Shown piece after piece: positions 8,421-17,495 of a stretch of DNA of 23,157 bases. The notes under the pieces were generated by a model. The model saw only the letters and a list, made by a program, of their open reading frames with translations, had not been told where the DNA came from and made no database searches. The DNA comes from an uncultured Collinsella sp. (GTDB lineage Bacteria > Actinomycetota > Coriobacteriia > Coriobacteriales > Coriobacteriaceae): assembly GCA_900548365.1 (NCBI GenBank), contig URKM01000025.1, positions 1 to 23,157 of the forward strand, in the 5' to 3' direction. The first letter of the stretch is position 1; the number at the start of each line of letters is the position of its first letter. The position numbers and the translations under genes are program-made.

Positions 8421-8855
8421 ATGGCTAGCATGGTTCCTTATCGTTCTGTTTTCGGCGTTCGTCCCGTTGTCCCGGCATCCCTGTTCGACGCGTTCGACGA
8501 CATGATGGACTTCTCCAACAGCTCCCTCGCCTCCAAGGCGTTCCCCATCGACGTCGAGGACCAGGGCGATGCCTATGAGGTGAAGGCCTATCTGACCGGC
8601 GTGAGCAAGGATGACATCGATGTCGAGCTCAACGAGGGGCGCCTGTCCATCTCGGTGAACGTTGAGGAGTCCGAGGAGAACAAGGACAAGAACTTCCTGC
8701 AGAAGGAGTTCACCTCCTACTCCGCGACGCGCGGCGTGTACCTGAAGGATGCGGCGTGCGAGGGCCTGACCGCCCGGTATGCCGACGGCGTGCTCACCGT
8801 GTGCGTGCCCAAGTTCGTCGAGAAGAAGAACGTCACCAAGGTTGCGATCGACTAA
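8421..8855 (+). CDS. Hsp20 / alpha-crystallin family small heat-shock protein
   Basis: This is an ATP-independent holdase chaperone that binds unfolding cytoplasmic proteins for later refolding. The 144-residue length is normal for bacterial Hsp20. A short N-terminal region (1-40, with MVPYRSVFG) leads to the alpha-crystallin domain at about 42-132. That domain includes PIDVEDQGDAYEVKAYLTGV, the NEGRLSISV strand, and the signature near its end, ARYADGVLTVCVPK (A-x-x-x-x-G-V-L-T-V-x-V-P-K). The C-terminal VAI resembles the I-x-I motif that packs neighbouring subunits. The ATG follows GAAGGAG with 9 nt spacing. It appears monocistronic: a long leader lies upstream and a strong terminator at 8916-8953 downstream. 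Confidence 0.93.
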   Translation: MASMVPYRSVFGVRPVVPASLFDAFDDMMDFSNSSLASKAFPIDVEDQGDAYEVKAYLTGVSKDDIDVELNEGRLSISVNVEESEENKDKNFLQKEFTSYSATRGVYLKDAACEGLTARYADGVLTVCVPKFVEKKNVTKVAID

Positions 8856-8915
8856 CGAGGGCCGCGTCGTGCTCGTCGGTCGTGGATAAACGATCGCGGC
8901 AGATAGGTTGGAGCG

Positions 8916-8953
8916 GGGCTCCGGCGCATCGGCGCCGGAGCCCTTTTGTTTTG
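8916..8953 (+). terminator. Rho-independent terminator after hsp20
   Basis: A perfect 12-bp GC-rich stem (8916-8927 with 8932-8943) closes a 4-nt loop and is followed by TTTTGTTTTG. It starts 60 bp after the hsp20 stop. The minus strand has no T-run beyond the stem, so it should not serve the convergent hydrolase gene. Confidence 0.92.
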
Positions 8954-8994
8954 ATCGCAGGCTTTAGTCTGTCCGTCTCGCCTCGGATGAGCCG

Positions 8995-9083
8995 CCTCAG
9001 ATTGGGGACAGGCACCAAATTGAGACAGGCACCAAATTGAGGCAACCTCATGCCTCAGATAGGTGCCTGTCCCCAATCTGAGG
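8995..9083. repeat. 89-bp palindromic REP-like element with internal tandem repeat
   Basis: Arms at 8995-9016 and 9062-9083 are perfect 22-bp inverted copies, each containing GGGGACAGGCACC or its complement. Between them the left arm continues into a 17-bp tandem duplication (ACAGGCACCAAATTGAG at 9008-9024 and 9025-9041). A small 7-bp hairpin follows (TGAGGCA 9038-9044 with TGCCTCA 9051-9057). From memory, the GGGGACAGGCACC core resembles repeats associated with REP-associated tyrosine transposases (RAYTs). No transposase is present here. The element sits between the convergent hsp20 and hydrolase genes and could act as a transcription barrier. Confidence 0.85.
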
Positions 9084-9096
9084 TTCGCTGCGCGAG

Positions 9097-9975
9097 CTAC
9101 GCTATGGTGACGGGCCTGTTCTGCCCGGCGGCGCAGATGCGCAGGAGGGAGCCGTCGGCGCGGCTGAGGGTGGCCGACGTGCCGAGGTCGTCGTCGAGTG
9201 CGGCGCCCAGGCTCCCCGCGAGGCCGCGCACGGCGAGGCTCGGGCGGTTGTTCTCCTGCGAGATATGCATCGCGACGAGGTGCTCGGTATGGGAATCCAC
9301 GAGCGTTCGCGCCTCTATCGAGGCCTGGGCGTTGGAGAGGTGCCCTTCGGTGGACGCGATGCGGTCCTGGACCGATCGCGGATAGCTGCTGTGACGCAGC
9401 ATGGGCAGGTCGTGGTTGGATTCGAGCGCGAGGATGCGCGCGCCGCGCAGGGCGTGCGCGGCACCGCTCGGCACGTACCCGGTGTCGGTGATGAAGCCGA
9501 CTGCATCGTTGGCGCCCTCGATGAGGAAGCCCACGGGATTCGTCACGTCATGCGAGGTGGAAAACGTGTGCAGCCGCATCCCGGCGATCTCGAGGCAGTC
9601 GCCGGGATCGAATTCCCGCGCTTCGAGGTCGCGGGTGCTCGCGCGCGCCGCGACGGTTCCGCGGCTCGCGTACAGCGGGGCGGGGAACGAGCGCAGCCAT
9701 ACCCCGAGTCCGCTCACGTGGTCGGTGTGCTCGTGCGTGAGCACGATGGCGGCGATGCGGCCGGCATCGACCCCGAGCTCGGCCATGCGCGAGAGCGCCG
9801 CCTTGCGCGACAGGCCGTTGTCGATCATCACGATGCCCTGCTCGCTTTCCACCAGCGCGCAGTTACCCTTCGAGCCGCTTGCGAGGATGTGAAGGCGCAG
9901 GCGCCCCCGTTCGAACGGGGCGGTCTGCAGCGCCCCGGGGGCGTCGGTGTTGTTTGGCTGCGCGGTAGCGTTCAT
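9097..9975 (-). CDS. Metallo-beta-lactamase-fold hydrolase, WalJ/YycJ type
   Basis: The 292-residue protein is a cytoplasmic metal-dependent hydrolase. It begins its fold with LHILASGSKGNCALVE (28-43), characteristic of the YycJ/WalJ subgroup. The metal-binding HEHTDH lies at 81-86, further ligand candidates are in SHDVTNP (141-147) and ITDTGYVPSG (162-171), and HLSN at 212-215 is the late histidine motif. Characterised relatives act as 5'-3' DNA exonucleases or influence cell-wall and division control; I infer a nuclease-like role. The start is the ATG at 9975, after TTAGGAG. An upstream in-frame ATG at 10077 would overlap the divergent tilS start and add an implausible N-terminus. The start lies 44 bp from that of tilS, whereas in Firmicutes this family usually sits with walKR. 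Confidence 0.87.
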   Translation of the reverse strand: MNATAQPNNTDAPGALQTAPFERGRLRLHILASGSKGNCALVESEQGIVMIDNGLSRKAALSRMAELGVDAGRIAAIVLTHEHTDHVSGLGVWLRSFPAPLYASRGTVAARASTRDLEAREFDPGDCLEIAGMRLHTFSTSHDVTNPVGFLIEGANDAVGFITDTGYVPSGAAHALRGARILALESNHDLPMLRHSSYPRSVQDRIASTEGHLSNAQASIEARTLVDSHTEHLVAMHISQENNRPSLAVRGLAGSLGAALDDDLGTSATLSRADGSLLRICAAGQNRPVTIA

Positions 9976-10019
9976 AGGGCTCCTAATGGATACAATGGCA
10001 GCGAAAGCAAGGAGGTAGC
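9976..10019. promoter_or_regulatory. Compact divergent control region, hydrolase / tilS
   Basis: Only 44 bp separate the two start codons. The segment contains both ribosome binding sites (AGGAG leftwards, AAGGAGG at 10009-10015 rightwards) and a TACAAT at 9991-9996 that could be the tilS -10. Any -35 boxes must lie inside the opposing coding sequences, so transcription in the two directions probably interferes. Confidence 0.4.
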
Positions 10020-11603
10020 ATGCCAACGGTCGCACAACGGTACGTTCAACAAAGGGGCGCGACGCGCGGTCCCGCACATGCGGGCGGGACGGAGCGAAGC
10101 GCGCCCGTAATCCTTATGGTATCAGGCGGCGCGGACTCGACCGCCCTGTTGGTGATGGCGTGCACGTCGTCGCTCGATATCGCCGACGGGCGCGGGTGCG
10201 CCCCGATCGCGCGCGAGCGGCTGCACGTGCTGCACGTCAACCATCATCTGCGCGGGGAGGCGTCCGACGGGGACGAGGCGTTCGTCCGCGCGCTGTGCGA
10301 GCGCCTCGGCGTGCCGCTATGCGTGGAGCACGCGTCGTTTTCCGAGCTCGGCGGACAGAACCTGGAGGCCGCGGCGCGCGAGGTCCGCTACGCTGCGGCG
10401 CGGCGCCTGGTCCGGGAGCTCTCGAGCGCCGCGGGGACGCCGCGCTCGGCTGCCCGGATCCTGACGGCGCACACCGCGAGCGACCGGGCCGAGACGTTCT
10501 TCATGAACGCGATCAAGGGTTCGGGCCCGGCGGGGCTCTCGAGCATCCCGCGACGCCGCAACGTGATCGTGCGGCCGCTTATCGACTGCACCCATGAGCA
10601 GCTCGTTCGATATCTCGAGGTGCGCGGCCTGGAGTGGCGGGAGGACGAGTCCAACCAGGATACCTCCTACCTGCGCAACTTCATCCGCCACCGCATCGTT
10701 CCGCTTGCATCGGAGTGCAACGCGCAGCTCGAGCGGGCGGTCTGCTCGTCGTGCGACATCCTGGGGGATGAGGACGCGTTCATGTCGCAGCTCGCCGCGA
10801 CGGCGCTGCGCGCGTGCACCGTGCGCAGGCAGGACGGGCTCGTGGTGCTGGACGGTCGCAAGCTCGCCGCTGCGGAGATAGCCATCGCGCGGCGCATGGT
10901 GCGCCGGGCGGTCGACATGCTGGATGACGATGCGCGTCTGGAGATGCGGCACGTGGAGACCGTGCTGGCGCTCGTGGGTGCGGGCGCGGGGTCGGCGACG
11001 CTTCCCAACGGCATCGACGCGCGCATGGAGTTCGGCGCCCTCACCCTGAGGACGCGGGCGGCCCGCGAGGAGCTCGTCGCCGGCTGGCTCGAGCTGGACG
11101 AGCCGCTTGCCGTGGCGAACGGGTGCGTGCTCGAGGCGCGGCTGCAGCTTGTCCCCGCGGGCGACGATCCCGTGGCGCTCGCGCGCGAGGTGTCTGCGGC
11201 GTCGACCGACGCGGCGACGACCGATGCCCGGCCGCGGGTGGTCCTGGTCGATGCCGAGTCCCTCGGGTACGCCGAACGGGACCTGGAGGGTCTATGCACC
11301 TCCAGGCGGAACGGCGGGACCACCGCGGTGCCGGTCTCGCACCGGCCCCGGTTGTGGGTTGATGCCCCGTCTGCCGGGGACGTCATGTGCCCCCTGGGCA
11401 TGAGCGGAAGAAGCAAGAAGCTGTCGGACGTGCTGGGTACGGCGAAGGTCCCCGTGGCCGAGCGCCCCCTCGTCCCGGTGCTGCGCACGGCGCCTTCGGG
11501 CGCGATCGTGTGGGCGGCGGGCGTTCGCCTCGACGAGCGTTTCAAGTGCACGCCGCGCACGCGGTATGCGCTGCGCCTGGAGATGCGCCGCGTCATCGCG
11601 TAG
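10020..11603 (+). CDS. tilS: tRNA(Ile)-lysidine synthase
   Basis: TilS attaches lysine to C34 of the CAU-anticodon tRNA-Ile using ATP, so that the tRNA reads AUA and is charged with isoleucine. The ATP-pyrophosphatase P-loop SGGADS lies at 35-40. Family motifs include LHVNHHLRGEASDGDE, LEAAAREVRYAAA, LTAHTASDRAET and NAIKGSGPAGLSSIP. LEWREDESNQDTSYLRNFIRH precedes the tRNA-binding middle domain. The C-terminal lysidine-synthetase domain carries RPRLWVDAPSAGDVMCPLGM and LSDVLGTAKVPVAERPLVPV. At 527 residues it is about 100 longer than E. coli TilS, partly through an Ala/Thr/Asp-rich stretch near 390-405. The ATG follows AGGAGG at 4 nt. It heads the conserved tilS-hpt-ftsH order. Confidence 0.96.
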   Translation: MPTVAQRYVQQRGATRGPAHAGGTERSAPVILMVSGGADSTALLVMACTSSLDIADGRGCAPIARERLHVLHVNHHLRGEASDGDEAFVRALCERLGVPLCVEHASFSELGGQNLEAAAREVRYAAARRLVRELSSAAGTPRSAARILTAHTASDRAETFFMNAIKGSGPAGLSSIPRRRNVIVRPLIDCTHEQLVRYLEVRGLEWREDESNQDTSYLRNFIRHRIVPLASECNAQLERAVCSSCDILGDEDAFMSQLAATALRACTVRRQDGLVVLDGRKLAAAEIAIARRMVRRAVDMLDDDARLEMRHVETVLALVGAGAGSATLPNGIDARMEFGALTLRTRAAREELVAGWLELDEPLAVANGCVLEARLQLVPAGDDPVALAREVSAASTDAATTDARPRVVLVDAESLGYAERDLEGLCTSRRNGGTTAVPVSHRPRLWVDAPSAGDVMCPLGMSGRSKKLSDVLGTAKVPVAERPLVPVLRTAPSGAIVWAAGVRLDERFKCTPRTRYALRLEMRRVIA

Positions 11604-11605
11604 GA

Positions 11606-11707
11606 CCGGCCCGATCGCGGCGCCGGCGGCGCGCGGGCTCCGGCCCGATCGCCGTCGGCGGTGCGCGCGGGATCCGGTCCGGTCGCCGTGTCGGTTCTCC
11701 TGCGCTC
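11606..11707. repeat. 34-bp tandem repeat, three degenerate units, after tilS
   Basis: Units begin at 11606, 11640 and 11674 with CCGGCCCGATCGC, CCGGCCCGATCGC and CCGGTCCGGTCGC. The first two are similar throughout; the third diverges after about 20 bp. The array begins 3 bp after the tilS stop codon. I see no terminator in it and no coding use. Confidence 0.75.
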
Positions 11708-11773
11708 ATCCGCCCGCTGCGCCGACGCGTTTCGAGGCTACCGTGACAATTTGGGGCATTGTTCAATTGATGC

Positions 11774-11782
11774 TGGTAGAAT
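11774..11782 (+). promoter_or_regulatory. Extended -10 promoter for hpt-ftsH
   Basis: TGGTAGAAT matches the extended -10 form TGnTATAAT with a single change. No -35 lies at 17 bp; TTGGGG at 11751 has 20-bp spacing. The surrounding segment 11745-11800 is locally AT-rich. The expected 5' leader before the hpt ATG at 11872 is about 80 nt. This would let hpt and ftsH be transcribed independently of tilS. Confidence 0.5.
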
Positions 11783-11871
11783 AGTGCAATTACGCTACCG
11801 TTGTTGCGCGTAGGAGCGCTGAGGCGCGAGGCGTCAAGCCGGAAAGATTCACCATATAGGAAAGGGTTGCC

Positions 11872-12420
11872 ATGGAAGCACAGCATCCGGACGTTGAGGA
11901 AGTACTGTTCTCCCGCGAGGACATCGCCGCGATGGTCAAGCGCATGGGCGAAGAGATCAGCCGTGATTACGAGGGCAAGGACCTCGTGTTGATCGCGGTG
12001 CTCCGCGGCGCCGTCGTCTTCATGGGCGACCTCATGCGCGCGATCGACGCTCCGCTCGCCATCGACTTCATGGCCGTGTCGAGCTACGGCGACGGCGCGA
12101 AGTCGTCGGGTATCGTCCGCATCGTGAAGGACCTCGACATCGACATCAAGGGCCGCGACGTCCTGATCGTCGAGGACATCCTCGATTCGGGCCTCACCCT
12201 GAAGTATCTCATGAAGAACCTCGCCAGCCGCCATCCCGCCTCCCTCGAGGTCGCCACCTTCCTGTGGAAGGATGTCGAGGGCCGCACCACGGCTGTCGAG
12301 CCGAAGTATGTAGGAACGCACTGCCCCGACGCGTTCGTGGTGGGCTACGGCCTCGACTATGCCGAGCGCTACCGCAACCTCCCGTACGTGGGCGTGCTCA
12401 AGCCGGAGGTCTATTCGTAA
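11872..12420 (+). CDS. hpt: Hypoxanthine phosphoribosyltransferase
   Basis: This purine-salvage enzyme converts hypoxanthine or guanine plus PRPP to IMP or GMP in the cytoplasm. Its 182 residues are the usual length. Visible motifs are VLIAVLRGAVVFMGDL (substrate loop, about 39-54), the flexible-loop region SSYGDGAKSSG at 70-80, the PRPP signature VLIVEDILDSGLTL at 97-110, and FLWKDV, VGYGLDYAERYRNLPYVGVL near the end, typical of bacterial HprT. The ATG follows AGGAAAGGG. The stop codon TAA is one nucleotide from the ftsH start, so the two genes are translationally coupled. hpt between tilS and ftsH is conserved across many Gram-positive bacteria. Confidence 0.96.
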   Translation: MEAQHPDVEEVLFSREDIAAMVKRMGEEISRDYEGKDLVLIAVLRGAVVFMGDLMRAIDAPLAIDFMAVSSYGDGAKSSGIVRIVKDLDIDIKGRDVLIVEDILDSGLTLKYLMKNLASRHPASLEVATFLWKDVEGRTTAVEPKYVGTHCPDAFVVGYGLDYAERYRNLPYVGVLKPEVYS

Positions 12421-12421
12421 T

Positions 12422-14809
<2,388 letters not shown>

Positions 14810-14890
14810 GCCAGGCCCCGGCCGCGCCGCGCGTCGCGCCGCGTTTTCGCCGCACGCGGGTTCCGTGGCCCGTTACCATAATCCGCTAGG

Positions 14891-14925
14891 AGGGATTCCG
14901 CTCAGCTGGGCGGGATCCCTTTTTT
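14891..14925 (+). terminator. Rho-independent terminator after ftsH
   Basis: AGGGATTCCGC (14891-14901) pairs with GCGGGATCCCT (14910-14920) with one G-U wobble around an 8-nt loop, followed by six T residues. It ends the hpt-ftsH transcript. The rest of the 306-bp gap (14810-15115) is very GC-rich. It holds only a weak TATAGT (15007-15012) without a -35 and the ribosome site of the next gene. Confidence 0.88.
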
Positions 14926-15115
14926 GCGGCGCGCGGCGGAGCGCGCCGCGCCGTTAACTTGTGCGCATTTTCTCCTCGGCTGTCCGTGCGGGGGCGGGGG
15001 TGCAGGTATAGTGTGAAGTCACTGCGCCGTCATGGCTCGCCGCCATGCTCCGCCGGGGCCCGACGGGCGCGCGGGGATGCGCCGTTGTTGATCATCGTCA
15101 TCGAGGAGGACCGCC

Positions 15116-15940
15116 GTGGCTGGATTCATATCGCGTGCAAAGGAAGTCATGCATAGGAAACGGGTCGAGGAACCCAAGGTCTTCATGCTGTATTTCCTGC
15201 TCCGTGCCCTCGTCCTCATCACGCTGATACGCTCGGCGTTCCTGGGGCACTACGAGCACATGATGCTCTGCGTCCTCACGTTGGTGCTCCTCCTCCTGCC
15301 GTCGCTCATCGAGCATACGCTCGATATCGAGTTGCCCGACCTGCTCGAATCCATCATCTTGCTGTTCATCTTCGCGGCGGAGATACTCGGCGAGATCGAC
15401 GCCTTCTATATCCGCATCCCCTTCTGGGACACCATCCTGCATACCACCTGGGGTTTCTTGTGCGCGGGAATCGGTTTCGCGCTGTTCGATATCCTGAATC
15501 GCAGCGATTCGTCGAAGATCAAGCTGACGCCGCTCTACATGGCGATCTCCGCCGTAGCGTTCTCGATGTGCATCGGTGCGTGCTGGGAAATCTTCGAGTA
15601 TTTCGCCGACTGCTTCATCGGCGTGGACATGCAGAAGGACACGCTCGTTCAGGCGATCAACACGGTGTGGCTCGACCCGACCAGCTCCAACGTGACGATT
15701 CCCGTGCACGATATCGTTTCGTCTCAGATAACGCTGGCATCCGGCGAGATTATCCAGATCCCCGGCGGGTATCTGGACATCGGTATCCATGACACCATGG
15801 CCGACCTCATCGTGAATCTCATCGGCGCGCTCGTGTTCGCCGTGCTGGGCTTCGCGTATGTGAAGACGCGCGACAGCAACTCGTTCGCGGCGCGATTCAT
15901 CCCGCGGGTCCGGCGCGCCCGCGCCCGCGAGCAGGCGTAG
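15116..15940 (+). CDS. Polytopic membrane protein, DUF2238/YjdF-like
   Basis: The 274-residue protein has about six predicted TM segments, near 22-40, 48-64, 75-92, 105-125, 140-165 and 228-248. Conserved-looking polar motifs sit at membrane borders: FWDTILHTTWGFL (103-115), CWEIFEYFAD (156-165) and DIGIHDTMADLIVNLIGA (221-238). From memory these resemble the DUF2238/YjdF group, whose function is not established. The start is GTG at 15116, because GAGGAGG lies 6 nt upstream; an ATG at 15149 has no comparable site. The C-terminal 25 residues are basic and probably cytoplasmic. It follows the ftsH terminator, so it is probably transcribed separately. Confidence 0.75.
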   Translation: MAGFISRAKEVMHRKRVEEPKVFMLYFLLRALVLITLIRSAFLGHYEHMMLCVLTLVLLLLPSLIEHTLDIELPDLLESIILLFIFAAEILGEIDAFYIRIPFWDTILHTTWGFLCAGIGFALFDILNRSDSSKIKLTPLYMAISAVAFSMCIGACWEIFEYFADCFIGVDMQKDTLVQAINTVWLDPTSSNVTIPVHDIVSSQITLASGEIIQIPGGYLDIGIHDTMADLIVNLIGALVFAVLGFAYVKTRDSNSFAARFIPRVRRARAREQA

Positions 15941-15976
15941 CCGAGGGGCGGGCGGCGGATCGGTCGCGGTCGTCCG

Positions 15977-16060
15977 GCGTGCGAGGCTGTTCGCCCAGCG
16001 TTCGGGGCTAGTCGCCCGGTAAGCGGGGTTGTTCGCTCGGCGTGCGAGGTTGTTCGCCTG
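15977..16060. repeat. 21-bp tandem repeat, four degenerate units
   Basis: Consecutive 21-bp units start at 15977, 15998, 16019 and 16040. The first and last differ at few positions (GCGTGCGAGGCTGTTCGCCC and GCGTGCGAGGTTGTTCGCCT); the middle two are more diverged. The array lies in the 214-bp gap before the aminotransferase gene. The unit is a multiple of three, but no start, ribosome site or homology indicates that it is translated. Confidence 0.8.
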
Positions 16061-16154
16061 GCCGCGGCCCGACTACCGGAGCGACCGCCTGCCAGCCGGC
16101 TCGTTCGCGCGAGGGTTCGCCATCGCATGGATCTTTTCTTGCAAGGGGGTATCT

Positions 16155-17495
16155 ATGATCAATCAAACCATGTTCGAGCGCGGGGCTGAAAGCTCGGTGA
16201 TCCGCGAGATCTTCTCGTATGCGTGCGAGCGCAAGGCGCAGGTCGGCGCCGAGAACGTGTTCGATTTCAGCTTGGGCAATCCGTCCGTACCCGCGCCCGG
16301 AGCCGTGCGCGCCTCGATCGAACGCTCGCTGGCAACCTGTTCGCCCGAGGAGCTCCACGGGTATACGCCTGCTGCCGGCCTTCCTTCCGCGCGCGCCGCT
16401 GTGGCGTCTTCGCTGAACCGCCGCTTCGGCACCGAATACGGGGCCGGTGACGTGTTCATGACCGTGGGCGCTGCAGCCTCGGTCTCGTGTGCGCTCCATG
16501 CGTTGGTGAACCCTGGCGAGGAGGTCATGGTCGTCGCCCCGTTCTTCCCCGAGTACCGCGTGTGGATCGAGAGCGCGGGGGCGTCATGCGTCGAGGTTCC
16601 CGCGCAGGCGGACACCTTCCAGCTCGATATCGATGCCGTTGCCCGCGCGATCACCCCGCGGACGGCGGCGCTCATCATCGACTCTCCGAACAACCCCACG
16701 GGCGTGGTGTATCTGCGCGAGGACCTCGAGGCGCTCGCCGCCGTGCTCGAGCGCGCGAACGAAGGCCGCGAGCAGCCGATCTTCCTCATCTCCGACGAGC
16801 CGTATCGCGAGGTCGTCTACGGTGTCGAGGTGCCGTGGGTGCCGCAGGTCTATCCGCACACGGTGGTGTGCTATTCCTATTCGAAATCGCTGTCGCTGCC
16901 CGGCGAGCGCGTCGGGTGGGTGCTTGTTCCCAACACCATGCCGCTGGCGTCGCGGGTGATGCCGGCGATCGCGGGCGCCGCGCGCTGCCTGGGATTCGTG
17001 TGCGCGCCGGCGCTGTTCCAGCGTGTGGTGCAGGATTGCGTGGACGAGCCGTGCGATGTCGAGGCGTACGCGCGCAACCGCGCCGCCCTCACGCGGGCGC
17101 TCGATGAGTACGGCTACACGTACGTAGAACCCGACGGTGCATTCTACCTGTGGATACGCGCGCTGGGAGGAGATGCGGAGGAGTTCTGCGCCCGCGCGCG
17201 CGAATTCGAGTTGCTGCCCGTGCCCTCGAACAGCTTCGGCGTGGAGGGCTGGCTGCGCGTGGGGTATTGCGTGAGCTACGAGACGATCCTGCGCTCGCTT
17301 CCCGCATGGAAGGCGATGGCGGAGCGCTATCGAGCGGAGGCATCAGCCGGGTCGTCCGCTGTCGGTGGCGGCGGCCCCGCGCCCGAGGCTGATTCCACCG
17401 GTGACGGCGGCCCCGCGCCCGAGGCTGATTTCACCGGTGACGGCGGCCCCGCGCCCGACGCGGGAGCCGATGCCGCGGAAGGAGGCGAGCGCTAG
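16155..17495 (+). CDS. PLP-dependent aminotransferase, class I/II, with repeat tail
   Basis: This cytoplasmic enzyme transfers an amino group from an amino acid to a 2-oxo acid; the substrate cannot be told from sequence. The 446-residue protein shows FDFSLGNPSVPAP (36-48), NNPTGVVY (179-186) with the PLP-contacting Asn, SDEPYREVVYG (213-223), the Schiff-base lysine K244 in SYSKSLSLPGERVGW, and WLRVGYC with the carboxylate-binding Arg at 368. The catalytic fold ends near 395. Residues 406-440 are a 12-residue repeat (GGPAPEADSTGD, GGPAPEADFTGD, GGPAPDA) unlike anything expected in this family. The ATG at 16155 follows AAGGGGGT. The stop codon abuts the ATG of the PHP gene. Confidence 0.92.
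   Translation: MINQTMFERGAESSVIREIFSYACERKAQVGAENVFDFSLGNPSVPAPGAVRASIERSLATCSPEELHGYTPAAGLPSARAAVASSLNRRFGTEYGAGDVFMTVGAAASVSCALHALVNPGEEVMVVAPFFPEYRVWIESAGASCVEVPAQADTFQLDIDAVARAITPRTAALIIDSPNNPTGVVYLREDLEALAAVLERANEGREQPIFLISDEPYREVVYGVEVPWVPQVYPHTVVCYSYSKSLSLPGERVGWVLVPNTMPLASRVMPAIAGAARCLGFVCAPALFQRVVQDCVDEPCDVEAYARNRAALTRALDEYGYTYVEPDGAFYLWIRALGGDAEEFCARAREFELLPVPSNSFGVEGWLRVGYCVSYETILRSLPAWKAMAERYRAEASAGSSAVGGGGPAPEADSTGDGGPAPEADFTGDGGPAPDAGADAAEGGER
17370..17456 (+). repeat. 36-bp in-frame tandem repeat in the aminotransferase tail
   Basis: Units at 17370-17405 and 17406-17441 differ at one base; a third, partial unit begins at 17442. The frame is kept, giving 12-residue acidic Gly/Pro/Ala-rich repeats at residues 406-440. 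Near identity of the DNA implies recent duplication. Confidence 0.92.

Noticed and set aside
8833..9076. Short minus-strand open frames across the hsp20 terminator and palindrome
   Set aside because: They consist of terminator and repeat sequence and have no ribosome site.
14926..15115. Small gene or ncRNA in the gap after the ftsH terminator
   Set aside because: Only short, compositionally biased frames and a GC-rich hairpin are seen; there is no ribosome site or terminator apart from those of the flanking genes.
15977..16060. CRISPR-like array
   Set aside because: The 21-bp units are contiguous with no spacers, and there are no cas genes; the same holds for the other tandem arrays.
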